The position numbers were made by a program, and so were the translations under genes. From positions 682,001 through 746,000 of the forward strand of contig OX442323.1 in NCBI GenBank assembly GCA_949358305.1: 64,000 nucleotides of DNA. Direction: 5' to 3'. This document shows, one piece after another, positions 20,266-32,024 of this stretch. How positions within the stretch are numbered: the first letter of the stretch is position 1; each line of letters opens with the position of its first letter. The stretch comes from Strigamia acuminata (lineage: Eukaryota > Arthropoda > Chilopoda > Geophilomorpha > Linotaeniidae). The notes below the pieces were generated by a model that was not told the DNA's origin, did no database searches, and worked only from the letters and a program-made list of their open reading frames with translations.

Positions 20266-23031
20266 ATGGCATTACGTAAAACATGGGGACCATTAGACCC
20301 CGCTTGCATCGCTCGTGGCGGGATATTTCGAGGCGCGCTGCCCGAATTTTACCGACGATGTTTCGGCGAAGACGCCGACCCTTGGCGCCTGCGAATACTA
20401 CATTCCCGATGCATCGCCCGACGTTGGGTACGAGACTGTACGCTCCTGGACACGTTCCCGGAGGGGATGCGCGAAGGCATCGCCACAGAGTTAGCTCGTG
20501 ACGAGGACCCGAAATCGCCAATTTTCCACCCCGGATTGTCAAGTCAGTACACTGGCACTCCGGCGGAGGAACACGTGCTGCATGCGTGGCGAGCAGCCGA
20601 GACAGAAGAGGCCCGTGAGGCCATCTATCAGCAGTATAGACAACAGCTGGTGGATACCGCTGCGGCAGTGGCCGAGCGCATCCTCCAAAACGAGGGGATG
20701 ACCGCGGATGATATTCATCTGTGGTTTGAGAGGCTGCGATTGGGAGAGAGTACGCCCCAGTGGAGACCTCGGATGGGAATTTTAACGTCCCAAGCCGAGA
20801 TGTGGCAGCTCCACCACCTGGGGATTTTGGGGCCCAAAAGCAGCTACCCGCGGAAGCGCAAGCGCTCCAAAGGCGCCGGGAACAGCCAGTCGCGTTCCCC
20901 GGTGACAACCAAGAAGCAGCGTGTCGCTCAAAACACGACTGAAAGCAACGAAGCTGGGCCATCCACTAGTACGGTGCGTGACCCTTCGCAGTATTCCCAA
21001 CCGCGAATTTTCGTAAACCGTCAGATTAAAGACGGTAAGGAGTGCAAGGAGGTTTGGATGTCTGGTGATGAAGAGCGAGTCTCTCGTCCCAGCACTTCTA
21101 GACGTCCGCTGACTCATCGCGAGCAGCGGAAAAAAGATCGCAAGGAGCGATACTTCGCGAGGTGCGAAGCTCGGGGCCGTCCCATCCCCGAACCCGCCTA
21201 CATCTCCAAGAGAGCGGGTCGACGAAGTGGTAGCCAGTCAGGTGAGCGACACGTCCCAGCGGCAGATACGCGGGACCTTCGCGAGATTCTGACTCAGATG
21301 AAGCGGACGAAACTGACACGTTTCGATCCCGCGATGAAACACGCCAGGAAGATGGGTGTTGTCACCGACGGAAAGGTGACCCCACACGAGGTGGCAAGGT
21401 GGCTCGCAGACTACATAAATTCGCGACCACGACCCGATGGCATGCCAACCGCCATCGTGCAGCCTTCGAGCTCCGAACAACATCTCCCGGCGCCCCAAGT
21501 CGCAATGACTGGGGTGCAGACGACGGAGACGCCACCACCGCCGACGCAGCCGCCACCACCGCTGCCGACGCCGACGCTGCCGACCAAGACGCAGCCGCCT
21601 CCGGACCTGCTGCCACCGTCGTTGTTGAATTCGAGCGATCCGCCGGATTTACCCACCGACCGCTCAGTCCCTCTCCCCGTTGGACAGAGCATTATGCAGG
21701 AATGTCGAGCCAATTTGACCGACATTTACAGGCCGAGCCGACCCCGACCCGGTTCCTCGGCCCTGTTCTTCGAGAGGCGAGACGAAGAAGCGCGACTCGC
21801 GAGAGAAGCCGCCAACCCGACTATCTCCGAGCTCTCAGCGTTTCGCTTCGTGATGGAAGACCCAAGAGTCTCCGCGCCCGCCTTGCGAGGTGTGGATCAG
21901 GCCCAGCGATATTTCATCGAATGGGCAACGGCGATGATGAGTAAGCTCTCGTGCGCCTTCACTGCGGATTCAGAGCGAGCGAATCCAGTGAATCGTCGCA
22001 GCCTACAGCTATCATTGACCAAGGTCATGATGCAGCTGCTAACCCCAGCACTCTTCGGAGAAGGGCGTCAGGCGATGGCCGCATGGTCTGTCGTGGACAG
22101 AGAGGGTGTACAGGTTCCCCGTGCACTCCTCGCAGAGTGGAGCTCCATTCTGCCCGACCCTGTGTTGACTCGCTACGAGCTAACCAGGGATGTGGTAAAC
22201 CCCGAATTTGAGGGGTACAAGTTGCAAAGCACGGCGTTTCGTTACACCTCCGCCACCTGGACAGCGGCGCCTACCCAACAACTGCGCGCCTTGACCATCC
22301 AGACGGAAGAATCGGCAGAGGATGTAGACATGGTGATCTCGCCGACGAGCGGAGTTCCGATTCCGCCACCGATGCCTGCGGAGATATCCCCGCAAGGACC
22401 CGCCCTGTTCGAAGTGGCGGGTAAACCAAAGCGCTTGCTGTGCCGAACGCCACCCGTCAGGTCCGTCGAGCAAACGAAGCCGACACCGCCCGGGACCTCA
22501 CCGGCCCGAGCGGCGACAACGACGCAAGCCGTGATTCCCGCGGCCACCCAGAAGCCGAAGCCGGCACCGCCTCCACCAGACTATTATGGGCGAATCATCG
22601 ACGAGTTTCCCCATTTGTCGATGACGACGGCGACCAGGAGGTTTATCCTCGCGCAGCGGGACAAAGGCAAATCGGTCTTCATCTGGCTCCACAACCAGAT
22701 ACGGAAGACTAAAGACCTCATCTTCCACCAGAGGTTGCTGAGAGCCCACCGTGCGCCAGTGACGCCAACGGAAGCCAATGCCATCCGGCATACGAACACC
22801 GGCTTCTCCGCCTACATCCCGAGCGTTTGGTTGCACGAGAGGACGCGTGCCCCGCATGAGCCAGTTGACGGCCATGCATTATGCTTCATTACGGAGCATG
22901 AGGACCCCCGAGATCGGTCCTCGGCGCTAGTAGGCGATCTACCCGCGCCACCCGGCACTCAACCGCCTGTCCCTGGAGTGAGTTACGCCCAGGTGACGGA
23001 CTCAGTGTCGGGTCCCCCAGGAAAGAAGTGA
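20266..23031 (+). CDS. Element A third gene, main exon: ~921-residue protein of unknown function
   Basis: Open frame of 921 residues from ATG 20266 (MALRKTWGPLDPACIARGG) to TGA, 36 nt before the polypurine tract. I do not recognise the family. The N-terminal ~200 residues look ordered and helical (Trp, Leu, Arg, Glu-rich). A basic nuclear-localisation-like cluster follows (PRKRKRSKG, about 205-213). The middle (about 390-500) is Pro/Thr/Gln-rich and disordered. An ordered block lies around 540-690, then a second Pro-rich stretch, then an ordered C-terminal region (IIDEFPHLSMTTATRRFIL). No signal peptide, membrane segment or furin-type site, so it is not envelope-like, although it occupies the env position. 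GC-rich and coding-like. It may be a regulatory or accessory factor of the element. Confidence 0.75.
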   Translation: MALRKTWGPLDPACIARGGIFRGALPEFYRRCFGEDADPWRLRILHSRCIARRWVRDCTLLDTFPEGMREGIATELARDEDPKSPIFHPGLSSQYTGTPAEEHVLHAWRAAETEEAREAIYQQYRQQLVDTAAAVAERILQNEGMTADDIHLWFERLRLGESTPQWRPRMGILTSQAEMWQLHHLGILGPKSSYPRKRKRSKGAGNSQSRSPVTTKKQRVAQNTTESNEAGPSTSTVRDPSQYSQPRIFVNRQIKDGKECKEVWMSGDEERVSRPSTSRRPLTHREQRKKDRKERYFARCEARGRPIPEPAYISKRAGRRSGSQSGERHVPAADTRDLREILTQMKRTKLTRFDPAMKHARKMGVVTDGKVTPHEVARWLADYINSRPRPDGMPTAIVQPSSSEQHLPAPQVAMTGVQTTETPPPPTQPPPPLPTPTLPTKTQPPPDLLPPSLLNSSDPPDLPTDRSVPLPVGQSIMQECRANLTDIYRPSRPRPGSSALFFERRDEEARLAREAANPTISELSAFRFVMEDPRVSAPALRGVDQAQRYFIEWATAMMSKLSCAFTADSERANPVNRRSLQLSLTKVMMQLLTPALFGEGRQAMAAWSVVDREGVQVPRALLAEWSSILPDPVLTRYELTRDVVNPEFEGYKLQSTAFRYTSATWTAAPTQQLRALTIQTEESAEDVDMVISPTSGVPIPPPMPAEISPQGPALFEVAGKPKRLLCRTPPVRSVEQTKPTPPGTSPARAATTTQAVIPAATQKPKPAPPPPDYYGRIIDEFPHLSMTTATRRFILAQRDKGKSVFIWLHNQIRKTKDLIFHQRLLRAHRAPVTPTEANAIRHTNTGFSAYIPSVWLHERTRAPHEPVDGHALCFITEHEDPRDRSSALVGDLPAPPGTQPPVPGVSYAQVTDSVSGPPGKK

Positions 23032-23056
23032 TCGCTCAGCCCCACGGTCTGAGCTC

Positions 23057-23067
23057 GGAGGGGGAAG
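23057..23067 (+). promoter_or_regulatory. Element A polypurine tract
   Basis: GGAGGGGGAAG directly before the TG of the 3' LTR; the expected primer site for plus-strand DNA synthesis. Confidence 0.85.
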
Positions 23068-24082
23068 TGTTGTGACCCGACTGGACCGGGGTCAACGAAG
23101 AGTTTCTCTCGTGACCTCGTTTCGGGTGTAAGGGGAGCCGCAAGCGCGTCTCCCTTCCCTCAGTGCATTGACATCTAGTCAATGGACAGGCGTCTGCCCT
23201 GAGGGAGTGGGGATGGTTCGTCCACCCCACCATTGGGTGATTCTGGTCACCTGTCAACCCCGCTTTGTGCAAAGGAATGTGCCTTGCACTGAGCGGGCAG
23301 AACCAACACAACCATCAAACGAGAAACACACGTAAACCCGTCGTCCTACAAGATCAGGCCCAAGTAAATATACTGGGATTGACCGAGGACAAAGGACAAT
23401 TTACCGTGAGTACGTTTGGTCAGTGTCAAACTCCGCAGAGTAACCTGCGAGATAAGATTACCACACTATTTTAGCACACCAGCTAGAAATAGTAAAAACC
23501 ACTCCAGTTTAGCGAGTTGTGCAGACAAACGGTCGCACAAGCCTAAACTGCAGTAAAACCACGACGAGCGTTCCCGCCGCTGTGTGACCGCCGGGAACCA
23601 GAAGAGTCTGCCGCTGTGTGATCGCCGGACACCACACAAAAACCTAGACAACAGCCCGAAGTAAGTCTTTTAACTAAGCATTCACTCGCGCCCGACCAGC
23701 GTGAGCCCGAAGGACCAGCCAGAGACGAGCCGAGGACGCCATATTGCCACGCCGGCCCAAGACGACACCACGTTGCCACAACGAGGACGCCATCTTGGAC
23801 GCGAACGAAACAAAGGACGACCTCGCCGATTCCAGCCAGCTTTCATCTTACCTTTACCTTTCCATTTCCCATCACCCATTCCGATTTACCTTTTACTTAC
23901 CCTTTATATATATATATAAGATATATCTGTACATTGCCCCGCAGAATAAATCTATATTATATTTTACCTTTTATATCTGTGTAATCATTTCTTTGGGTAA
24001 ACCGCTTGAGCAAAGCGGTAGTGAGTTAGTCGAATTAAGTAATCAACCCACGAGTTAGCGACGGTTAGAGTTGAGCGCGACA
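23068..24082 (+). repeat. Element A 3' LTR
   Basis: 1,015 bp, matching 2876-3890 with one difference seen by eye. It is followed by ACCT (24083-24086), the target duplication, and the interrupted repeat unit resumes. Confidence 0.95.
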
Positions 24083-27000
24083 ACCTGACGCCAAAACTAG
24101 CAATGGGACAGCTAGTTAGAAAACAGCTTTTTCATCAATCATGAACACTGAAAACCTCACCCAGGGGTATAAAATGATGGAGAGAACGTTTTCGCCATCT
24201 AAAACGGTCTAAAACGGGTCTAAAATGCCTAAACCGGCGCCTGGAACGTGGCGCAGTTGTTGAGTCAAATATTGTCAAAAATCAGTGGAAATTTGTCAAA
24301 TACTGGCAAAAATCTGCTGAAATTTGTCAAAAATTGCCAAATTTTGGCGCAAGTTACGTGAGGTTTGCGCGCATCCAACTATGACGAAAAATCCATGCGT
24401 GTGCACGCGCGATTTACTGGCGCGTTGGAAGCGTTAAAATAAATTTTTCCAATATCTAACACAATTTGCACCGAATTATGGCAATTTTTGACAAATTTAC
24501 ATGGATTTTTGCCAGTATTTGACAAATTTCCACGGATTTTTGACAATATTTGACAAATTCCAGACAAATTTCAGACAAATTTCAATTAATTTTAGAAATT
24601 TTATGAGAAATTTCAGCAAATGTTTGAGGATTGAGGAAATCTTCTGAAATTTGTCAAATATAGGCAAAAATCTTCTGAAATTTGTCAAATACAGGCAAAA
24701 ATCTGCTGAAATTTGTCAAAAATTGCCCAAATTCCGTGCAAGTTTTGCAAGTTTTGCGCGCATCAAATCGTATGCGCGCCTATACTATTGCACGAGCGCA
24801 TTGACGCGTGATGAACACCGACCACGTTTACGAAGTGAATTCGAGCTACAAAAGTATCGAGTCGCCATTCTATGATGGAAAAAAAAAATTAGGTGTAAAC
24901 AAACAAAATAAAAACTTTAATATACAAGAAACGTACAATTCCCTCAACTTTGTTTCAAATTTTATTTATTGGATCATTGAAAATAAACAGTAGTGTTGTG
25001 CACTGTACGCTTAAGTGTATACCGGCGATGCGTTGTTTTGTGGTGGGGATTTGCCTCGATAATTGATCTTTTCTCTTTGTTTGCAATATTTTTTTGGCCT
25101 TTTTTGTTGATTTTTCGGTTTGAAATTGTTTTTTTCCGGTGTAATTTGAGTGGTGGAAGGTTGTTGGCGTGTGTTGAGGGTAATTTTGGCGGTTTTTGGG
25201 TCGGGATTAGTGTTTTCTGCGATTTTTTATCGGTATTTGGGGTTTGATGCAGCGGATAGCGCATGCGAATCGCCGTCGACCGTAGCATTAGCAATTGCAA
25301 CCTGCCGCGCTATGCCACACAATGTGCCGCCGCGATAGGCCATCGAATCCGAATGTGTGTGATGCGAAACGCGAGTACGCGCGCGGAGAACGCGCGGCAA
25401 TGCTAGCAACAGGAGCGCAACTGCCCAAGAAATTGCTCAACAATAAAAGGCACGTGGAAGCACGTGCCTGAAACAATAGGCACTTCAAATAAAGTTATTG
25501 TTAAAAAACGGGCTTGAAAACCAACAATTACACAATAATTAAGGGGCAAGAAATGAACTTTGCTGCAATGCAAAGTTCTCAAAATACAGAGAAATGAAAG
25601 TTACACTTGTATAAAGAATTGACAATGTTTGAAACCAATAAAAACTACAAAAACACACTTGTAAAAAACCCAAAACAACCCCCAGAATGAATTATTTGAC
25701 TCAAATTAACCCTAAAACAGTCTTGGAGGTCGTGCAGACGACAGAGTCGGATCGGAAGGTTGCTAAAACCTGACGCCAAAACTAGCAATGGGACAGCTAG
25801 TTAGAAAACAGCTTTTTCATCAATCATGAACGCTGAAAACCTCACCCAGGGGTAGAAAATGATGGAGAGAACGTTTTCGCCATCTAAAACGGTCTAAAAC
25901 GGGTCTAAAATGCCTAAACCGGCGCCTGGAACGTGGCGCAGTTGTTGGGTCAAATATTGTCAAAAATCAGTGGAAATTTGTCAAATACTGGCAAAAATCT
26001 GCAGAAATTTGTCAAAAATTGCCAAATTTTGGCGCAAGTTACGTGAGGTTTGCGCGCATCCAACTATGACGAAAAATCCATGCGTGTGCACGCGCGATTT
26101 ACTGGCGCGTTGGAAGCGTTAAAATAAATTTTTCCAATATCTAACACAATTTGCACCGAATTATGGCAATTTTTGACAAATTTACATGGATTTTTGCCAG
26201 TATTTGACAAATTTCCACGGATTTTTGACAATATTTGACAAATTCTAGACAAATTTCAGACAAATTTCAATTAATTTTAGAAATTTTATGAGAAATTTCA
26301 GCAAATGTTTGAGGATTGAGGAAATCTTCTGAAATTTGTCAAATATAGGCAAAAATCTTCTGAAATTTGTCAAATACAGGCAAAAATCTGCTGAAATTTG
26401 TCAAAAATTGCCCAAATTCCGTGCAAGTTTTGCAAGTTTTGCGCGCATCAAATCGTATGCGCGCCTATACTATTGCACGAGCGCATTGACGCGTGATGAA
26501 CACCGACCACGTTTACGAAGTGAATTCGAGCTACAAAAGTATCGAGTCGCCATTCTATGATGGAAAAAAAAAATTAAGTGTAAACAAACAAAATAAAAAC
26601 TTTAATATACAAGAAACGTACAATTCCACTCAACTTTGTTTCAAATTTTATTTATTGGATCATTGAAAATAAACAGTAGTGTTGTGCACTGTACGCTTAA
26701 GTGTATACCGGCGATGCGTTGTTTTGTGGTGGGGATTTGCCTCGATAATTGATCTTTTCTCTTTGTTTGCAATATTTTTTTGGCCTTTTTTGTTGATTTT
26801 TCGGTTTGAAATTGTTTTTTTCCGGTGTAATTTAAGTGGTGGAAGGTTGTTGGCGTGTGTTGAGGGTAATTTTGGCGGTTTTTGGGTCGGGATTAGTGTT
26901 TTCTGCGATTTTTTATTGGTATTTGGGGTTTGATGCAGCGGATAGCGCATGCGAATCGCCGTCGACCGTAGCATTAGCAATTGCAACGTGCCGCGCTATG

Positions 27001-28666
27001 CCACACAATGTGCCGCCGCGATAGGCCATCGAATCCGAATGTGTGTGATGCGAAACGCGAGTACGCGCGCGGAGAACGCGCGGCAATGCTAGCAACAGGA
27101 GCGCAACTGCCCAAGAAATTGCTCAACAATAAAAGGCACGTGGAAGCACGTGCCTGAAACAATAGGCACTTCAAATAAAGTTATTGTTAAAAAACGGGCT
27201 TCAAAACCAACAATTACACAATAATTAAGGGGCAAGAAATGAACTTTGCTGCAATGCAAAGTTCTCAAAATACAGAGAAATGAAAGTTACACTTGTATAA
27301 AGAATTGACAATGTTTGAAACCAATAAAAACTACAAAAACACACTTGTAAAAAACCCAAAAAAAAAACCCCAGAATGAATTATTTGACTCAAATTAACCC
27401 TAAAACAGTCTTGGAGGTCGTGCAGACGACAGAGTCGGATCGGAAGGTTGCTAAAACCTGACGCCAAAACTAGCAATGGGACAGCTAGTTAGAAAACAGC
27501 TTTTTCATCAATCATGAACGCTGAAAACCTCACCCGGGGGTAGAAAATGATGGAGAGAACGTTTTCGCCATCTAAAACGGTCTAAAACGGGTCTAAAATG
27601 CCTAAACCGGCGCCTGGAACGTGGCGCAGTTGTTGGGTCAAATATTGTCAAAAATCAGTGGAAATTTGTCAAATACTGGCAAAAATCTGCTGAAATTTGT
27701 CAAAAATTGCCAAATTTTGGCGCAAGTTACGTGAGGTTTGCGCGCATCCAACTATGACGAAAAATCCATGCGTGTGCACGCGCGATTTACTGGCGCGTTG
27801 GAAGCGTTAAAATAAATTTTTCCAATATCTAACACAATTTGCACCGAATTATGGCAATTTTTGACAAATTTACATGGATTTTTGCCAGTATTTGACAAAT
27901 TTCCACGGATTTTTGACAATATTTGACAAATTCCAGACAAATTTCAGACAAATTTCAATTAATTTTAGAAATTTTATGAGAAATTTCAGCAAATGTTTGA
28001 GGATTGAGGAAATCTTCTGAAATTTGTCAAATATAGGCAAAAATCTTCTGAAATTTGTCAAATACAGGCAAAAATCTGCTGAAATTTGTCAAAAATTGCC
28101 CAAATTCCGTGCAAGTTTTGCAAGTTTTGCGCGCATCAAATCGTATGCGCGCCTATACTATTGCACGAGCGCATTGACGCGTGATGAACACCGACCACGT
28201 TTACGAAGTGAATTCGAGCTACAAAAGTATCGAGTCGCCATTCTATGATGGAAAAAAAAATTAAGTGTAAACAAACAAAATAAAAACTTTAATATACAAG
28301 AAACGTACAATTCCACTCAACTTTGTTTCAAATTTTATTTATTGGATCATTGAAAATAAACAGTAGTGTTGTGCACTGTACGCTTAAGTGTATACCGGCG
28401 ATGCGTTGTTTTGTGGTGGGGATTTGCCTCGATAATTGATCTTTTCTCTTTGTTTGCAATATTTTTTTGGCCTTTTTTGTTGATTTTTCGGTTTGAAATT
28501 GTTTTTTTCCGGTGTAATTTAAGTGGTGGAAGGTTGTTGGCGTGTGTTGAGGGTAATTTTGGCGGTTTTTGGGTCGGGATTAGTGTTTTCTGCGATTTTT
28601 TATCGGTATTTGGGGTTTGATGCAGCGGATAGCGCATGCGAATCGCCGTCGACCGTAGCATTAGCA
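24083..28666. repeat. Three tandem ~1.69-kb units, locus 1
   Basis: Unit starts (ACCTGACGCCAAAACTAGC) at 24083, 25768 and 27456; periods 1,685 and 1,688 bp; the third unit is cut at 28666. Each unit holds 31-bp minirepeats (TCAAATACTGGCAAAAATC type) arranged forward, inverted, forward (about 24267-24350, 24470-24560 and 24640-24740 in unit 1). A segment rich in T/G follows, then the GC-rich arm sequence also seen at 2389-2875. Units are nearly identical to each other and to 50499-55083. Short frames through them are not gene-like. Confidence 0.88.
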
Positions 28667-30753
28667 AGTGCGCGCGCAAGTTAAATGTGTACAGGACTGT
28701 GAGAAAATAAAACGTGTGTGGAAGAGTAAATGTTCTTTGGTGATCGCCATGAGTTCGTACTTTGTCGTGGGCGCGAAATGTGTGTGATATATATGCTACT
28801 ATGCGTGATGTAGCGCCGTCAGCGCGTTTCAGCACGCGATGTAGCGCCCTGAGCGCGTCCAAATGCGTACAGGTGTTCGACAGATGTGCCAGGGCTTCAC
28901 GTGCATACACGAAACATAAACATGAAGAAAACAGAAAAAACCGTTGTGTGTGATGTTTATAAAGACACATTACACAAAGAATACTACTCTTCATACAAAA
29001 AGCAATAAACTTTATACATATTGCAATAAACTTACAAAATGGTAAAAATAAAATACTGGAAAACATGGCCTTGAATAATAGTGGAAAACATGGCGTACTG
29101 CCTTGAATACCCCCTTGAATACGTCGCACCGCATCATCTCGCCTCACTTCCTGTCTTGGAAATAAATAAACGCCCCGGCGTTTATTCGAGGCAATGTCCA
29201 ACTTGGGCTTTCATTCGCGCCTCACATCCCGCCTTGGTAATAAATAAACGCCCCGGCGTTTATTCGAGGCACATCACCCACACCTCCCCGGCGTTCAAAC
29301 GAGTAGCTGCGCGTATTTGACCCCGGTTTTTATTCTTTCAAATTGTCGTGTGTTTTCAAAGTTCTTAATTTGTTCAAAAACAAACAAAATGGCTATTTGT
29401 TGATTTTTAATTGATTTTATCGATTTCTGTTCGTTTTTTGCTGGTTTTTAATCGATTTTTCTGTATTTTTGATCAATTTTTGCCAATTGTAATCGTTATT
29501 TGTCATTCTGAATTGATTATTGTCAGGTTTCAGTCGATTTTTGTCGATTTCTGATCAATGTTTATACATTTCTTATCATTTTGTGTAGATTTCTGTTGAA
29601 TTTTAATCATATTTCTTCGTTTTTATTCAATTTTTGTCCCATGCTCCGCGATCAGTTCGAATAATTGACACCATACTGTGCTTTTACTCATATTCAAGAT
29701 GGCGTCGCAAACTCAAGGTCGAATTCCGCTGAATTCATTTATTGCGACTGTTTGCGCTCCATACATGCGAAAAGGATTATGGGAAAAATCCTCAATGCAG
29801 GTCATTTTGGTGTCAAATGAGCGAGGCAGGCTGGAGATAAGGAAAATTGGTGAAATTTCAAAAAAAAGCTAAACAATCAAAATTTACATGAAGCTCAATT
29901 TTTCTAACTGGAAATGCATGTATCGTCAATTTCGGGATATTTTAGGGGTGAAATTGACTGGGAAGGGACCCCCACATTCCCCATGCGTCAACGCGCGCGT
30001 TGACGAAATTCAAATCCAGGTTTTCACACAGCCCCACGTTATTTTCGGGTTCCAATTGCCGTATTGCCGTATTGCCTCAAATAAACGCCGGGGCGTTTAT
30101 TAATTTTCATTAATTTTCCAGACCGGAAATGAGGCGAGGTGATGCGGTAGGATGCAAAATTGCGAGATGTAGTTTGCTTTATTTGTTAAAACAAATTAGG
30201 CGTCACTAATTCACCTGTATTAGGGTTTCAATGTGTGAAATTTCAAAATTTATCGGTTCCGTCAAAACGCCATTGAAAAGTTACATTTTTATAACGTTTC
30301 AATGATGAAAACGGCCATTTTTGATGAAAAACAGCCATTTTTTATAGAAAAAACGACGAAGAAAGCCATTTTCACTATGAAAAATGGATGAAAATGACCA
30401 TTTTGACGAAAAACGGCCATTTTTACTACGAAAAATGGCTAAAAATGCCACTTGAGTGAGTGCAAGTACATTTGGTGATGTACTATCGCGAGCGCGCGCG
30501 TTTTTGTGCAGTACAATGTGCTGATTAAACCAACAGCATTATAGAGTGATTACATTGTTCATTTGTGTTTTTAAGTTACAAAATGGTACAAAATCATAAA
30601 ATAAACTTGTAAAGTGCAATTTCTGCGGATTGATCAAAATCCGCAAAATCCGCCGCAAAATTGCGAACAGGGGATCAGCATATAGGCAGCCGTAATGTTA
30701 AAAATGGGGTCCCTTTCGCACTCCGCAAAATCCGCATGCGCGCCATAAGGTTA
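28667..30753. repeat. Duplicated non-coding segment, locus 1 (contains a TIR element)
   Basis: Replaces the end of the third unit and is matched base for base (rare differences) by 55084-57170. It contains CGCGATGTAGCGCC repeats near 28800-28860, the TIR element below, and at 30305-30450 a loose repeat of AACGGCCATTTTT words that is self-complementary. Homology with locus 2 ends abruptly at GCGCCATAAGGTTA (30753 and 57170). No convincing gene. Confidence 0.75.
29128..30148. mobile_element. Candidate non-autonomous TIR element (~1.0 kb), copy 1
   Basis: Inverted termini: ACCGCATCATCTCGCCTCA at 29128 and, reverse-complemented, ACCGCATCACCTCGCCTCA at 30148. Homology continues inward through GGAAATAAATAAACGCC. 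The inner ends carry a hairpin word AATAAACGCC / GGCGTTTATT (29165-29186, 29243-29264, 30072-30093). The interior is AT-rich and non-coding. I could not define a target duplication, so class is open (MITE-like). Confidence 0.5.
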
Positions 30754-32024
30754 AGCACTCCAGAAGCGTGTGTCGCACGCGTCGGCGCGCCGCTAAAAAC
30801 ATATCCTTTTCGCGGATTGGCTTCCGCGAAATCCGCATTTCGGGGGTGACTATTCTGGGAATTCCGGGTGGACCATACTCTTCCGAAAAATGTCCGGGGT
30901 GGTGTTGGGAGTGTCGATAGACTGTTTTGTGTCAAGGTTGCCAATTTTCATGTAAGTATTGGAAGGTTCATTTCTGTGCATTCTCATATATTTTTTTCAC
31001 AGGAGCAACGAGGCGCGATGAAGGGGGATCAAGCGAGAGTGAATAAAATAAACTCGTTTTTGTCTCAAATGCGCGTTTGCGTTTGTAAATTTGGTTGTCT
31101 TGCAACGCGGTGGCGCGTTTGAGTTTCGTGTTGCGATACAAACACGCACGGGTGCGTATTGGAGTCGTAAACGACTTTCTGTCGAACGGTCGAACGGTCG
31201 AAAACGAGTCTAAAACTGCTAAGCTGGCGCCTGTAACTTGGCGCATTCGCTGGGTCGCTCGAAAATGAGATTCGAGCGAACCGAAACCTATGAGAGAAAC
31301 GCGCCGGCGGAAATATTCGTTTTTACCAATGAATACTTAATAAATCTTCATGGGAATTTAATCCCAATCTACTGTAGGCTTAGGAACCTTGAATACCAAA
31401 TAAAAACAAAGGAGCAAAGGCGGGAAACAAAGAACAAGGGCCCGACGCCCGTAAATCACCAAAATGGCTATCTGCCAGACACGCTAGTGGCCTTGAGCCA
31501 CTTCTAACTTCGTTTTCGAGGTCGTGGGTCTCGAAAACGACTAAACCGAGTGGTGGGAACGATTCCCCGAGGTCTTTTTAGTCAATGTCGCCCAAAACCC
31601 GAATCAACAAGCTAACTTTCAACGAGAAACGAAGACTGGAGCCGAATGCGGTGATAAGCGCTCATTCCAGACTCGTGTAAGCGATCTCCGCTTAAAGCCA
31701 GTTGCTCTGAGCAGACGACGCAATCGCTTACCAAGGAAAAAGACGGGTTTATGGGCTCAAAACCCGACGAAACACTTAAACAGGATCCAGAAATTACCAA
31801 GCGAGTTGGTAAGCTAAACTAAAACTGTAAAATAAGTTGGGGACTTGGTAAAATGCGAGTCTCTCAAACTTTTGTTGCGTCCTGCTCGCAACACGCGCGA
31901 TGTACGCGCGTGGCCGTGTGTTGAACGTGCGCACTACGCGCAAGAACCGTACAAACCGAGGTAAAACGAATTAAACACATATCTAATGCAAAAACAATTA
32001 TTAAATACATCATTCTTGTTGCTG
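30754..32024. other. Unique spacer between the two duplicated loci
   Basis: No match elsewhere in the window and no convincing gene. Notable are CCGCAAAATCCGC-type palindromes near 30760-30850, a triple GTCGAACG at 31182-31205 and a 10-bp hairpin CGTTTTCGAG / CTCGAAAACG at 31511-31539. Short open frames lack coding character. Confidence 0.5.

Larger units (their letters stand above)
2876..24082 (+). mobile_element. Element A: Ty3/gypsy LTR retrotransposon with a third gene (B nested inside)
   Basis: A complete LTR retrotransposon of 21,207 bp, of which 7,714 bp is nested element B plus its target duplication. Two 1,015-bp LTRs start TGTTGTG and end GCGACA. The insertion is flanked by ACCT (2872-2875 and 24083-24086), and the empty site GCTAAAACCTGACGCC is intact at the equivalent place in the second locus (50499). 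Order: LTR, PBS, gag, pol, hairpin-bearing spacer, two-exon third gene, polypurine tract, LTR. Pol order is protease, RT, RNase H, integrase, as in Ty3/gypsy (Metaviridae). By eye I find one LTR difference (CCGCCG at 3409-3414 against CTGCCG in the 3' LTR), so it is young. Gag is split by B, and pol has one internal stop. Confidence 0.95.

Noticed and set aside
20246-20962. 238-codon minus-strand open frame at the start of A's third gene
   Set aside because: Antisense shadow of the GC-rich coding exon, with no domain and no start context.
24651-24875. 74-codon open frame repeated in every 1.69-kb unit
   Set aside because: It is the translation of the 31-bp minirepeats; similar frames occur in the inverted copies.
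28347-29201. 284-codon minus-strand open frame, also at 54764-55618
   Set aside because: It crosses the junction of two repeat types and has no recognisable domain or coding-like codon use; its presence in both loci follows from the duplication.
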